Shown here piece after piece: positions 9,131 through 17,953 of a stretch of DNA of 64,000 nucleotides. The DNA is from Nocardia wallacei. Its GTDB lineage: Bacteria; Actinomycetota; Actinomycetes; Mycobacteriales; Mycobacteriaceae. Positions within the stretch are counted from its first letter, which is position 1; the number at the start of each line of letters is the position of its first letter. Position numbers and translations under genes: made by a program. Where the stretch lies: contig NZ_JARWQD010000342.1 in the NCBI RefSeq assembly GCF_029869545.1, forward strand, positions 1-64,000, read 5' to 3'. The notes beneath the pieces were generated by a model. The model searched no databases and had not been told where the DNA came from. It saw only the letters and a list, made by a program, of their open reading frames with translations.

Positions 9131-10915
9131 ATGTTCGCCCTGTGGACGTGGAACGGCACCACCCCCGGCCCCGGCCCCGCCGACAGCGAGCCACTCCCCC
9201 TCGCCGTCCCCACCCCCGACGGCACCGCGCTCACCGTCACCACGGTGGATTGCACCCTGACCGACCCGGAACACTTCCTGTCCCTCCCGATCTCCGCCCC
9301 GGGCCCCTCGGTCACCGCTTGGCGCGCGATCCTGGGCACCGACAACACCGCCAACACGGTCGCGGCGGCGGGCGCGGGTGTCGGGAATGGCGTGGGTGGA
9401 CTGCCGCCGGTCGGGCATGCGGTGCCCAATGCGGCTCGGACGGCGATCGTGTCGGCCGAGCGGGCGGTGCGAGCCTGCGTGGGGAGCGAGGCCGTCGCGG
9501 CGGAACTGCGGACGACGCTGAAGGCGCAGCTGCGGCCCTATCAGGCGCGCGGCATCGCGTGGCTGCGCGAGACCGCCGCGACGCACGGCGGGGCGGTCCT
9601 GGCGGACGAGATGGGGCTCGGCAAGACCGTGCAGGCCATCGGGTATCTGCTCGGTCGGGCCGAGCCGGGCCCGCAACTCGTGGTGTGCCCGACCTCGCTG
9701 GTGGGCAACTGGGCGCACGAGATCGAGCGGTTCGCGCCGGGGCTGCGGCCGATCCTGTGGCGCGGCGGGGATCTCGACCCCGCCGAGCCGGGGACGATCG
9801 TCGTGACCGGCTATCCGACACTGCGCGGTCACGGGCGAACCCTCGCCGAGATACCGTGGGCGACAGCTATTTTCGACGAGGCACAGGTGCTGAAGAATCC
9901 GCGCACCCAGGTGTCCCGCGCGGCACGCGCCCTGCGGGCCGACGCCCGGATCGCCCTCACCGGCACGCCCGTGGAGAATCACCTCGACGAGCTGTGGGCG
10001 CTGCTCAATCTGGTGGCGCCCCGGGCCTTCACGCACAAGACGCAGTTCCGTCGGCGGTTCGTGCGGCCGATCCACGAGGGCTCGGAGGGGGCCGCCGTCC
10101 GGCTGCGCGACACTCTCGAACCGATCGTGCTGGCGCGCAAGAAAATTCAGGTCGCGTCCGCGCTGCCACCGAAGATCCACACCGATCTCGTGTGCGACCT
10201 CACCGACGAGCAGCAGCGCCTCTACGACCAGCTGCTCGACAAGGCCGAGGCCGAGGGGTTCGGCAGCGGTGCGCAGCGGCAGAGCCGCGTACTCGCCGCC
10301 CTGACCGCACTGAAGCAGGTGTGCAACCATCCGGGCCTGATCACCGGGGAACTCGACGAGCTGACCGGGCGCTCCGGAAAGTTCGACGTGTGCGCCGACA
10401 TCCTCGCCAACAATCTCGAGATCGGCTCGCCCACACTGGTTTTCACACAGTATCGGCGCACCGGCGAGCTGTTGGTCCGGCACTGCGCCGAGCGGTTCGG
10501 GGTGGCGGCGCCCTTCTTCCACGGTGGTCTGAACTCCGCCGAGCGCGCCGATATCGTGCGCCGGTTCCAATCGCCGGACGGTCCGCCGGTGCTGGTGCTG
10601 AGCCTGCGCGCGGCCGGGACGGGCCTGACGCTGACCCGCGCCGCCGACGTCGTGCACTACGACCGCTGGTGGAATCCGGCCGTGGAGGCGCAGGCATCCG
10701 ACCGCGCGCACCGGATCGGACAGACCCGGCCGGTCACCATCACCACGCTCACCACGGGCACGACCGTGGAGGAGCACATCGCCGGTATGCACGGTCGCAA
10801 ATCCGCGCTCGCCGACCTCACCGACACGGCGGACTCCGGCTCGGGTGTCGCGGCGCTGGCCCGCCTCGACGACGAGCACCTGCTCGAGATCCTGCGGCGC
10901 AAGCGAGGCAATTGA
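9131..10915 (+). CDS. SNF2/RAD54-family DEAD/DEAH-box ATPase
   Basis: A 594-residue SF2 translocase. An N-terminal region of about 130 residues has no clear match. The SNF2 core follows: GLGKT Walker A at 162-166, DEAQ box at 249-252 (family usually DEAH/DEAQ), LTGTPVENHL, and in the second lobe LVFTQYRRTGELL, the RAAGTGLTLT motif and the QASDRAHRIGQ arginine-finger motif. It should be a double-stranded DNA translocase that remodels protein-DNA complexes. The gene is followed after 1 nt by a SWIM zinc-finger gene, a pairing common for actinobacterial HepA-like proteins. At 594 residues it is shorter than most HepA proteins (about 1000), lacking a long N-terminal domain. Confidence 0.9.
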   Translation: MFALWTWNGTTPGPGPADSEPLPLAVPTPDGTALTVTTVDCTLTDPEHFLSLPISAPGPSVTAWRAILGTDNTANTVAAAGAGVGNGVGGLPPVGHAVPNAARTAIVSAERAVRACVGSEAVAAELRTTLKAQLRPYQARGIAWLRETAATHGGAVLADEMGLGKTVQAIGYLLGRAEPGPQLVVCPTSLVGNWAHEIERFAPGLRPILWRGGDLDPAEPGTIVVTGYPTLRGHGRTLAEIPWATAIFDEAQVLKNPRTQVSRAARALRADARIALTGTPVENHLDELWALLNLVAPRAFTHKTQFRRRFVRPIHEGSEGAAVRLRDTLEPIVLARKKIQVASALPPKIHTDLVCDLTDEQQRLYDQLLDKAEAEGFGSGAQRQSRVLAALTALKQVCNHPGLITGELDELTGRSGKFDVCADILANNLEIGSPTLVFTQYRRTGELLVRHCAERFGVAAPFFHGGLNSAERADIVRRFQSPDGPPVLVLSLRAAGTGLTLTRAADVVHYDRWWNPAVEAQASDRAHRIGQTRPVTITTLTTGTTVEEHIAGMHGRKSALADLTDTADSGSGVAALARLDDEHLLEILRRKRGN

Positions 10916-10916
10916 C

Positions 10917-11468
10917 ATGGCCGACAACGAATTCGGGTACACCGCCTGGGGCATGGACTGGGTGCGCCTGGCCGAACCGCTGCGGGTGTCCCGGCCGGAA
11001 CCACTGCTCCCCCGCGCCCGCAGTATCGCCCGCAACGGCGGCGTCCGACTGGAGATCGAGGGACGGGTGGTGCGGGCGGCCGTTCACCGCGGCGGCCAGG
11101 CGTCGGTCACTCACGTGGAACTGGAGCCCCTGCCCGCGGCCACCGTCGAGGCGATCGCGGCGCGGCTCCCGCAGGACGCGGTCGAACTCGCCGACGCCGT
11201 GCACGAATCACTGCGCGCCGCCGGGGTGGCGGTGGCCCCGCGGCTGCACAGCACCGACTGCTCCTGCTCGGCCCGCAAGTCCCGCTGCCTGCACCTGCTC
11301 GCCACCTGCTACGCCCTCGCCCACGCCGTAGACGAAAACCCTTGGCTGGCACTGGATCTACAGGGCTACCGAGACACAGCCGCACCTACCGCCACCGACG
11401 CCCCACCACCCCGCTGGACCCCCCTCGACACCCTCACCCCCGCAACCTTCTTCGAAATCCCCACCTGA
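10917..11468 (+). CDS. SWIM zinc-finger domain protein
   Basis: A 183-residue protein with a SWIM zinc finger (CxC...CxH) at about 117-128: CSCSARKSRCLH. SWIM fingers mediate DNA or protein contacts and in bacteria accompany SNF2 ATPases, either fused or in the next gene. Here the ATG at 10917 follows the helicase stop by a single base, so the two are translationally coupled and very likely act together. The C-terminus is rich in Pro and Thr and reads out into a structured convergent intergenic region. Confidence 0.85.
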   Translation: MADNEFGYTAWGMDWVRLAEPLRVSRPEPLLPRARSIARNGGVRLEIEGRVVRAAVHRGGQASVTHVELEPLPAATVEAIAARLPQDAVELADAVHESLRAAGVAVAPRLHSTDCSCSARKSRCLHLLATCYALAHAVDENPWLALDLQGYRDTAAPTATDAPPPRWTPLDTLTPATFFEIPT

Positions 11469-11475
11469 CCCCACA

Positions 11476-11602
11476 CCCCCACCGGTCGGCCGAGCCCACT
11501 CCTCGCACCCCTTGTTCGTTCCCGCACGCCTTGCAGGGCCCTGGAGTGGGTGCGGGAACCGGCAGAGGGTGCGGGAACCGGATGTCTGCCGACCGGTGGG
11601 GG
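11476..11602. terminator. Convergent intergenic region bounded by a perfect 15-bp inverted repeat
   Basis: CCCCCACCGGTCGGC (11476-11490) is exactly complementary to GCCGACCGGTGGGGG (11588-11602), enclosing the whole gap between the SWIM gene and the convergent methyltransferase gene. Inside, GGTGCGGGAACCGG is repeated at 11549-11562 and 11568-11581, with an inverted partial copy at 11518-11530. The region can fold extensively and is probably a bidirectional terminator. Confidence 0.5.
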
Positions 11603-12172
11603 TTAGGTGGGGCGGTGGGCTCGGAAGCGGAGGCTTCCTGCGCCGGTGTCGACTTCGATGTCGGTGAAACCTGCTCGGGCGAGGCGGGTGGGGAGGGTGT
11701 CGGGTGGGACGGGGACGCAGGTGTCGCCCAGGTGGATCAGGCGGAAACCGCGGCTGTCGAGGCCGTCGCTCCCGGCGAAGAGCCCGCCGGGGCGCAGGAC
11801 CCGCAGGGCCTCGGCGAACAAGGCGTCCTGCCGCTGGGGGGACGGCACGTGATGCAGCATCGTGAAGCAGACGACCGAGCTGAATTCCTTGTCGGGCAAG
11901 GGCATTGCGGTACCGTCGCCGTCGAGCACCCGCAGGCGCCCACCCTTGCGGTCCCGCAGCCGGGCGGCGAGCGCCGGATCGATCTCCAGTCCGGTGAGCG
12001 TCGCCGCCCGCTGCCGCAGGGCCTCGATATTGGCGCCGTACCCGGGCCCGATCTCGAGTGCGGAGTCACCGAGGTCCAGGCCGGACAGCGCCCACGGCAC
12101 GATCTTGGTGGCGCTGGCGCGCTCCCAGAACGCGGACCGGCAGAGCATGCGATGCAACAGGTTCATCCCCAT
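11603..12172 (-). CDS. Class I SAM-dependent methyltransferase
   Basis: A 189-residue soluble methyltransferase of the Rossmann-like class I fold. Motif I is LEIGPGYGANIEAL (about 38-51). An acidic residue ending strand 2 follows (GLEIDP), then GDGTAMPLPDKEFSSVVCF as the UbiE/COQ5-like post-II region and LRVLRPGGLFAGSD as motif III. It belongs to the Methyltransf_11/25 group acting on small molecules; the substrate cannot be read. It is transcribed divergently from an AraC regulator with a 55-nt gap, so that regulator may control it. Confidence 0.85.
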   Translation of the reverse strand: MGMNLLHRMLCRSAFWERASATKIVPWALSGLDLGDSALEIGPGYGANIEALRQRAATLTGLEIDPALAARLRDRKGGRLRVLDGDGTAMPLPDKEFSSVVCFTMLHHVPSPQRQDALFAEALRVLRPGGLFAGSDGLDSRGFRLIHLGDTCVPVPPDTLPTRLARAGFTDIEVDTGAGSLRFRAHRPT

Positions 12173-12227
12173 GTCGGCAACGGTAGGGCGCCGCGGCGCT
12201 GGCCACGAGACGCTACGCTGCCAGATT

Positions 12228-13040
12228 GTGTCGCAGAACGGTCATGCCGTCATCTCCGCCCCGCCGACCGGGCCCACCGCCATGGTTTTCGGCAGCGGGG
12301 TGCTGCCCGCGGGATTCTGGTTCGACCCGCACCGGCATCCACAGCACCAGATCGCCTGGGCCTCACGGGGAGTCATCGCCGTGGAGGTCGGCGCGGGCCA
12401 CTGGGTATTGCCGCCGACACGCGCGCTGTGGATTCCGGGCGGGACACCGCACCGCACCGGTGCCCTGCAGGGTGCTGCGATGCGCGGGATCTATGTCGAA
12501 CCGGGCCGCTGCCCGGTCGCCTTCACCCGGCCGACCCTGCTGCGCGTCGGGCGGCTGCTGCACGAGCTGTTCGACCACCTGACCGGCGGGGCCCGAAGTG
12601 CCGGTCCCGCAGGGGAATTCGGCGGTCACGGCGACGCGCTCGAGCCGGAGCAGCGCGAGCGCGCCGAGGCCGTGGTCTTCGATCTACTGGAACCGGTCGA
12701 GGTGATCCCGGTGGGCGCGCCGCTGCCGGAGGACCCCCGGGCCCGGATCGTCGCCGACGCACTGCTGCGCGACCCCGCCGACGACCGGACCCTCGCGCAA
12801 TTCGCCCCCGCGGCCGCCGCCAGCCCGCGCACACTGGCCCGGCTGTTCCTTGCCGAGACGGGAATCACCTTCGGGCAGTGGCGAACTCAGATCCGGCTGG
12901 CCGCATCCCTGCCGCTGCTGGCGAGCGGACTCTCGGTGGCCCGCATCGCCGAGCGGGTCGGCTACGCCTCCGCCAGCGCCTACGTCGCCGCGTTCCGGCG
13001 CGCGGTCGGGGTGTCGCCGGGGCGGTACTTCGCGCGGTAG
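12228..13040 (+). CDS. AraC family transcriptional regulator with N-terminal cupin
   Basis: A 270-residue regulator. The N-terminal half is a cupin sensor (HRHPQHQIAWASRG near 35-48, VLPPTRALWIPGG near 60-72). The C-terminal third contains the two AraC helix-turn-helix units (FAPAAAASPRTLARLF and VARIAERVGYASASAYVAAFRRAVGVSPGRYF). The GTG at 12228 was chosen as the first start after the methyltransferase promoter gap; the open frame extends much further upstream only across the neighbouring gene. It reads divergently from the methyltransferase and converges, without a gap, on the SDR gene whose stop is adjacent. Confidence 0.85.
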   Translation: MSQNGHAVISAPPTGPTAMVFGSGVLPAGFWFDPHRHPQHQIAWASRGVIAVEVGAGHWVLPPTRALWIPGGTPHRTGALQGAAMRGIYVEPGRCPVAFTRPTLLRVGRLLHELFDHLTGGARSAGPAGEFGGHGDALEPEQRERAEAVVFDLLEPVEVIPVGAPLPEDPRARIVADALLRDPADDRTLAQFAPAAAASPRTLARLFLAETGITFGQWRTQIRLAASLPLLASGLSVARIAERVGYASASAYVAAFRRAVGVSPGRYFAR

Positions 13041-13781
13041 TCAGGCGTTGGTGCCGCTGTCCACGGTGAGGACGGCGCCGTTGACCGACCTGCCCTCCGG
13101 ACTCACGAGGAAGGCGATCGTGGCGGCCACGTCCTCCGGACGGGCGTAGCGGCCCAGCGGATTGAACTGCAATTGCTGGTCGGCGTGGTCGCCGTCGGCC
13201 GGGTTCATATCGGTGTCGGTCGAGCCGGGCTGCACCAGATTCACGGTGATGCCACGCGGGCCCAGTTCGCGTGCAAGGGCTTTGGTGAAGCCGTTGAGCG
13301 CGGACTTGCTCAGGTTGTACAGCGCCAGCCCGCCGAACAGCGCTCGGTCGGTCAGGTTCGAGCCGATGCTGACGATCCGGCCGCCCGCGCCCATGTGCGC
13401 CACCGCGGCCTGCGCGGCGACGAAGGGCGCCCGCGAATGGATGTGCAGCGCCCGGTCGATCTCGTCGACGGTGAACTCCTCGAACGGCTTGGCCGGGAAG
13501 ATCCCGGCGTTGTTGACCAGGATGTCGAGCCGTCCCAGCTCCTCGGCGGCGCGGTGCACCGCCGCGGTGATCTCCCCCGCGTCGGCACTGTCGGCGCGCA
13601 CGGCCAGCCCGCGACGGCCCAGCGCCTCGATCTCGGCGACCACCTTGCGCGCGTTCTCCTCGCCGCTGTGGTAGGTCAGCGCGACGTCCGCGCCCGCGGC
13701 CGCCAGCCGCCGCACGATCGCCGCGCCGATGCCACGGCTGCCTCCGGTCACGAGGGCAACGGTGCCGGTCAGGTCGTTCAT
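13041..13781 (-). CDS. SDR family NAD(P)-dependent oxidoreductase
   Basis: A 246-residue classical short-chain dehydrogenase. It has the TGGSRGIG cofactor motif (12-19), NNAG (about 90), a catalytic Ser in IVSIGSN (about 138-144), the YNLSK catalytic pair (about 156-160) and a C-terminal VDSGTN. It most resembles FabG-like 3-oxoacyl reductases; the actual substrate is unknown. ATG 13781 is chosen because AGGAG is placed eight bases upstream. The gene is transcribed divergently from a TetR gene, and both starts are preceded by identical 13-bp half-sites, so the TetR protein probably represses it. Confidence 0.9.
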   Translation of the reverse strand: MNDLTGTVALVTGGSRGIGAAIVRRLAAAGADVALTYHSGEENARKVVAEIEALGRRGLAVRADSADAGEITAAVHRAAEELGRLDILVNNAGIFPAKPFEEFTVDEIDRALHIHSRAPFVAAQAAVAHMGAGGRIVSIGSNLTDRALFGGLALYNLSKSALNGFTKALARELGPRGITVNLVQPGSTDTDMNPADGDHADQQLQFNPLGRYARPEDVAATIAFLVSPEGRSVNGAVLTVDSGTNA

Positions 13782-13795
13782 CTCTGCGCTCCTAA

Positions 13796-13877
13796 TTCTG
13801 TGTCGATCAGTACATAAATGACTCAACCAGACCGCACCGGTTCGCGTCAAGGGGTATATTTAACGATCGACACAGAA
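13796..13877. promoter_or_regulatory. Paired 13-bp inverted repeat between SDR and TetR genes
   Basis: TTCTGTGTCGATC (13796-13808) and its exact reverse complement GATCGACACAGAA (13865-13877) sit just upstream of the ribosome binding sites of the two divergent genes. One identical protein-facing copy therefore guards each gene. The spacing of 56 nt between arms argues for two separate binding sites instead of one hairpin. The likely binder is the TetR protein encoded at 13888. Confidence 0.6.
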
Positions 13878-13887
13878 AGGAGCGGAC

Positions 13888-14511
13888 GTGGGTGAACGCG
13901 GGCGGCCCCGCGCCTTCGACCGTGAGCTCGCCCTGCGGCGCGCCATGGAGGTGTTCTGGGAGCACGGCTACGAGGGCGCCTCGATGAGCGACCTCACCGC
14001 CGCCATGGGCATCAACTCCCCCAGCCTGTACGCGGCGTTCGGTGGTAAGGAACAGCTGTTCCGCGAGGCGGTGGGCCTCTACGGCTGCACCGAGGGCAGC
14101 TACACCGAGCGCGCCCTGCGCGAGGAGTCCACCGCCCACGCCGCCATCGAGGCCATGCTGCGCGACAATGCCCGCGCCTACGTCGACGGCACCACGCCGC
14201 GCGGCTGCATGGTCGTGCTGGCCGGATCCACCTACACCACCCGCAACACCGCGATCCGCGACTTCCTCACCGAAAAGCGCAGGGGGACAGTCGAAGACAT
14301 CCGCGACCGCCTGAACCGCGGCATCGCCGACGGCGACCTCCCCGCCGCCACCGACGTCGCCGAACTCGCCGACTTCTACGCCACCGTCCTGTTCGGCCTG
14401 TCCGTCCAAGCCCGAGACGGCGCCGACCTGACCCAACTGACCCGCTCCATAGACCGCGCCCTCGCAGCCTGGCCGACCAGGGATCCCGGCCAAAAGCATG
14501 CCGGGAAATGA
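13888..14511 (+). CDS. TetR/AcrR family transcriptional regulator
   Basis: A 207-residue TetR-type repressor. The DNA-binding domain is at 5-55: GRPRAFDRELALRRAMEVFW followed by the recognition region MSDLTAAMGINSPSLYAAFG. The C-terminal domain has the TetR_C form seen in regulators next to SDR genes. GTG 13888 has AAGGAG five bases upstream. The 13-bp site 13865-13877 overlaps this region, so expression is probably autoregulated. The 3' end of the gene runs into a 23-bp tandem repeat. Confidence 0.9.
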   Translation: MGERGRPRAFDRELALRRAMEVFWEHGYEGASMSDLTAAMGINSPSLYAAFGGKEQLFREAVGLYGCTEGSYTERALREESTAHAAIEAMLRDNARAYVDGTTPRGCMVVLAGSTYTTRNTAIRDFLTEKRRGTVEDIRDRLNRGIADGDLPAATDVAELADFYATVLFGLSVQARDGADLTQLTRSIDRALAAWPTRDPGQKHAGK

Positions 14512-14512
14512 A

Positions 14513-14604
14513 GAGGCGAGCACACCGGGAAAAGAGGGAGCGAGCGCGCCGGGCGATAGGGAGCGAGCGCGCCGGGCGATAGGGGGCGAGCACGCTGGGA
14601 AAGT
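14513..14604. repeat. 23-bp tandem repeat, four copies
   Basis: Four head-to-tail 23-bp units start at 14513, 14536, 14559 and 14582. The two central units (GGGAGCGAGCGCGCCGGGCG plus ATA) are identical, and the outer two are degenerate. The array begins directly at the TetR stop and lies in the gap before the convergent helicase gene. It does not encode a protein in the sense direction. Confidence 0.75.
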
Positions 14605-14723
14605 AGAGGTCGGTGCAGAGTGCAGACGGATCAGGTGTACGGCGGACGATGCCGGGCACGGCAAGCGCAGCGGGAACACCTGCCCCGGGACGCCGGAGTT
14701 GGTGGGGCGTGGGCGGGTTGGGG

Positions 14724-16469
14724 TTACATGCGGCGTAGGGCCGTGATGCGTTGGGAGAGTTGGTCGGCGGTGGCCAGGGCTGTGGGGGGCCCGCCGCATT
14801 CGCGGCGGAGTTCGCCGTGGATGACGCCGTGCGGTTTGCCGGTGCGGTGGTGGTGCATGGCGACCAGGCTGTTGAGTTCGCGGCGGAGCTCGCTCAGGCG
14901 GTCGGCCGTGGCGACGCGTTCGGCCGCGGCCGCGACGCTCGGGCCCGGCTCCGATCCCCCGGCGGCGGCCGCGCTACGCTCCTGGACCTGGCGGGTCTGG
15001 CGGTCGCGCAGCAGCGCGCGCATCTGCTCGGCGTCGAGCAGGCCCGGAATGCCGAGGTAGTCGGCCTCCTCGTCGCTGCCCGCGAAGGTCGCGGTGCCGA
15101 AGGAGTCGCCGTCGTAGATGACCTGGTCCAGTTCGGCGTCGGCGGCCAGCGCGACGAATTTACGCTCCTCGTCGCCCGGCTCGTCCTCCTGCTTGTTGGC
15201 CTCGATCAGCAGCTCGTCGTCGAGGCCGTTCTTCTCCCGGTGCGGCTTACCGATCACGTGGTCGCGCTGGATCTCGAGCTGCGCGGCCAGATCCAGCAGC
15301 ACCGGCACCGACGGCAGGAACACGCTCGCCGTCTCCCCGGGGCGGCGGGCGCGCACGAACCGGCCGATCGCCTGCGCGAAATACAGCGGCGTGGAGGCGC
15401 TGGTCGCGTAGACCCCGACCGCCAGGCGCGGCACGTCCACGCCCTCGGACACCATCCGCACCGCCACCATCCACGGCTCGGTACCGGCCGCGAATTCGGC
15501 GATCCGCTCCGAGGAGCCCGGATCGTCGGACAGCACCACCGCCGGGCGCGAGCCCGAAATATGTTCCAGCAGTTCGGCATAGTCGCGGGCGCGTTCCTGG
15601 TCGGTGGCGATCACCAGGCCGCCCGCATCCGGCATACCGGTCGCGCGCAGCTGGCGCAGCCGGGTGTCCGCGGCGCCGAGCACCTTCGACATCCAGTCAC
15701 CGGCCGGGTCCAAGGCCGTGCGCCACGCGCGCGCCGTCTGTTCCAGGCTCATCGGCTCGCCCAGGCGGGCGGAATACTCCTCGCCCGCGCTGTCGCGCCA
15801 GTGCGCATCGCCGGAGTAGGCGAGGAACACCACCGGCCGCACGACGCCGTCGGCCAGCGCCTCGGAGTAGCCGTAGGCGTAGTCGGCGTGCGACCGCGGG
15901 AATCCGGACTCGTCGGGCTCGTAGGTGACGAACGGAATCTGCGAGTCGTCGCTGCGGAACGGGGTGCCCGTCAGCGCCAGCCGGCGGGTGGCGTCGCCGA
16001 ATGCCTCGGCGGTCGCGTCGCCCCAACTCTTCGCGTCACCCGCGTGGTGGATCTCGTCGAGAATCACCAGGGTGCGGCGGTTCTCGGTGCGCACGCGATG
16101 TTTGAACGGATGCGAGGCGACCTGCGCGTAGGTGACCACCACGCCGTGATAGTCGCCCGAGGTGCCGCCGGTGGAGTTGGAGAAGTTGGAGTCCAGAGCG
16201 ATGCCGACCCGCGCCGCCGCGGCCGACCACTGATGCTTGAGATGCTCGGTCGGCGCCACCACCGTCACCTGATCGACGGTGCGGTCGGCGAGCAGCTCGG
16301 AAGCCAGCCGCAGGGCGAACGTGGTCTTACCGGCACCCGGCGTCGCGACCGCGAGAAAGTCGCGTGGCTTCGTCGTCAGATACTTGGTGAGAGCCCTGCG
16401 CTGCCACGCACGTAACGAACCACCACCACCCGAAGTCACTCGACAGAGATTAGCGACCCGCACCGACAC
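14724..16469 (-). CDS. DEAD/DEAH-box helicase (SF2, XPB/UvsW-like)
   Basis: A 581-residue superfamily 2 helicase. PGAGKT Walker A is at 44-49, DEIH box at 138-141, LTGTPF motif III at about 165-170, and SEGVDVPRL plus QAIGRFVRA motifs V/VI in the second lobe. The C-terminal 150 residues are charged and unassigned. This type is common in actinobacteria as a stand-alone gene, presumably for DNA repair or RNA metabolism. The start at 16469 (GTG) gives MSVRVANLCR; GTG or ATG alternatives further in would lose part of the Q-motif region. The neighbours do not suggest a pathway. Confidence 0.88.
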   Translation of the reverse strand: MSVRVANLCRVTSGGGGSLRAWQRRALTKYLTTKPRDFLAVATPGAGKTTFALRLASELLADRTVDQVTVVAPTEHLKHQWSAAAARVGIALDSNFSNSTGGTSGDYHGVVVTYAQVASHPFKHRVRTENRRTLVILDEIHHAGDAKSWGDATAEAFGDATRRLALTGTPFRSDDSQIPFVTYEPDESGFPRSHADYAYGYSEALADGVVRPVVFLAYSGDAHWRDSAGEEYSARLGEPMSLEQTARAWRTALDPAGDWMSKVLGAADTRLRQLRATGMPDAGGLVIATDQERARDYAELLEHISGSRPAVVLSDDPGSSERIAEFAAGTEPWMVAVRMVSEGVDVPRLAVGVYATSASTPLYFAQAIGRFVRARRPGETASVFLPSVPVLLDLAAQLEIQRDHVIGKPHREKNGLDDELLIEANKQEDEPGDEERKFVALAADAELDQVIYDGDSFGTATFAGSDEEADYLGIPGLLDAEQMRALLRDRQTRQVQERSAAAAGGSEPGPSVAAAAERVATADRLSELRRELNSLVAMHHHRTGKPHGVIHGELRRECGGPPTALATADQLSQRITALRRM

Positions 16470-16702
16470 GAAGCCAATCCGACGCGGGGTTTACGCGCGG
16501 CTCTCCGGTAACGGTGCGGTTGCGACACCAGGCCCGACGCGGAACGCCAAAATCCGCTACCTCCAGCGCATTCGCCGGACCTGCAGCTCAGCCGAGCGCC
16601 CCGTCGCCGCGTGTGAGGTTCCCCACGACAGGGCCGTACCGCGCGACACGTTTCCCGGCCGTTCGCATATTCCCCCCGCCCGTGGGCGATGCTGTAGACA
16701 GG

Positions 16703-17953
16703 ATGAACGCACACGACCCTCCTCCGGCCGACAGCGCCGCGCCCGGCCCGGGGGCGAACATGCGCCCACGCACCGCACCCGGTTCAGGTGCGGACGCGGC
16801 AGGCACCGCACCCGGTCCGGGTGCGGACATGCGGGCACACACCCCGCCCAGCTCCGATCCGGACAAGCGGGCACACACCGCACCCGATTCAGGCGCGCAC
16901 GTGGCACACACCGCACCCGGTCCCGATGCGGGGGTGCGGGCACGCGTGACGCGCGGGGCATGCCGGATCTGGCGGCTCGTCGCGCGTGTGGCGGTGAAGG
17001 CATGGGATGATTCGATCTTCGCGAAATCGGCCGCGGCCGCCTTCTGGCAGACGTTGTCGCTGGCGCCGCTGCTGCTGGGGCTGCTCGGCAGCCTCGGCTA
17101 CGTGGGCGGCTGGTTCGGGCCCGACACCGTGGAGATCGTCGAGGGCAAGATCATCAGCTTCAGCCGGAACCTGTTCAGCCCCACCGTGGTCGACGACCTC
17201 ATCGCCCCGACCGTCGGCGACGTGCTCGGCCGCGGCCGCGGCGCGGTGGTCTCGGTGGGCTTCGTGCTGTCGCTGTGGGCAGGCTCGTCGGCGATGGCCA
17301 CCTTCGTCGACGCCATCGTGGCCGCGCACGGCCAGCAGGACGCCCGGCATCCGGTGTGGCAGCGCATCTTCGCGCTGCTGTTGTACGTGCTGTTCCTGGT
17401 GGTGGCGGTGTTCGTGCTGCCGCTGGTCGCGCTGGGCCCGACGCTGATCGGCCGGGTGCTGCCCGACAGCTGGCGCGAGCCGGGGCTGCGCCTGCTCGAC
17501 GGCTTCTACTATCCGGGCACCGGACTGCTGCTCATCATCGGCCTGACCACGCTGTACAAGCTGGCGCTGCACCGGTCGCTGCCGTGGCATCGGCTCTTCG
17601 GCGGCGCGCTGGTGGCGGGCGTGTTCTTCATGGCCGCCAGCGACGGGCTGCGGCGCTACCTGACCTGGGTGACCCGGACCGGGATCAGCTACGGCGCGCT
17701 CGCCACCCCGATCGCCTTCCTGCTGTTCACGTTCTTCCTCGGTTTCGCGGTGATTCTGGGGGCGGAGTTCAACGCCACCGTGCAGGAGTTCTGGCCCGCC
17801 CGCACCACCCGGATCGAGCACATGCGGCGCTGGCTCACCCGGCAGGTGCGGGGTGCGGCGCCGGGGCGGCAGGAGACAGCACAGCCCGAGGCGGATCGAC
17901 CGCCGGAACCGGCGCGGTCGGAGGAGTCTCGGTCCTTACGTATTACCTCGTAG
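16703..17953 (+). CDS. YihY/virulence factor BrkB family membrane protein with repetitive N-terminus
   Basis: A 416-residue protein. From about residue 90 onward it is a six-helix YihY/BrkB-type membrane domain (KAWDDSIFAKSAAAAFWQTLSL start, LWAGSSAMATFVDAI, a late GAEFNATVQEFW segment). The family was once called RNase BN but is a membrane protein of uncertain function. The first 80 residues are unlike the rest: a low-complexity, Pro/Gly/Ala-rich run of about five imperfect repeats of the type HTAPGPGAD-MRA, predicted disordered and cytosolic. I chose ATG 16703; an upstream frame exists but lacks family features. Confidence 0.85.
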   Translation: MNAHDPPPADSAAPGPGANMRPRTAPGSGADAAGTAPGPGADMRAHTPPSSDPDKRAHTAPDSGAHVAHTAPGPDAGVRARVTRGACRIWRLVARVAVKAWDDSIFAKSAAAAFWQTLSLAPLLLGLLGSLGYVGGWFGPDTVEIVEGKIISFSRNLFSPTVVDDLIAPTVGDVLGRGRGAVVSVGFVLSLWAGSSAMATFVDAIVAAHGQQDARHPVWQRIFALLLYVLFLVVAVFVLPLVALGPTLIGRVLPDSWREPGLRLLDGFYYPGTGLLLIIGLTTLYKLALHRSLPWHRLFGGALVAGVFFMAASDGLRRYLTWVTRTGISYGALATPIAFLLFTFFLGFAVILGAEFNATVQEFWPARTTRIEHMRRWLTRQVRGAAPGRQETAQPEADRPPEPARSEESRSLRITS

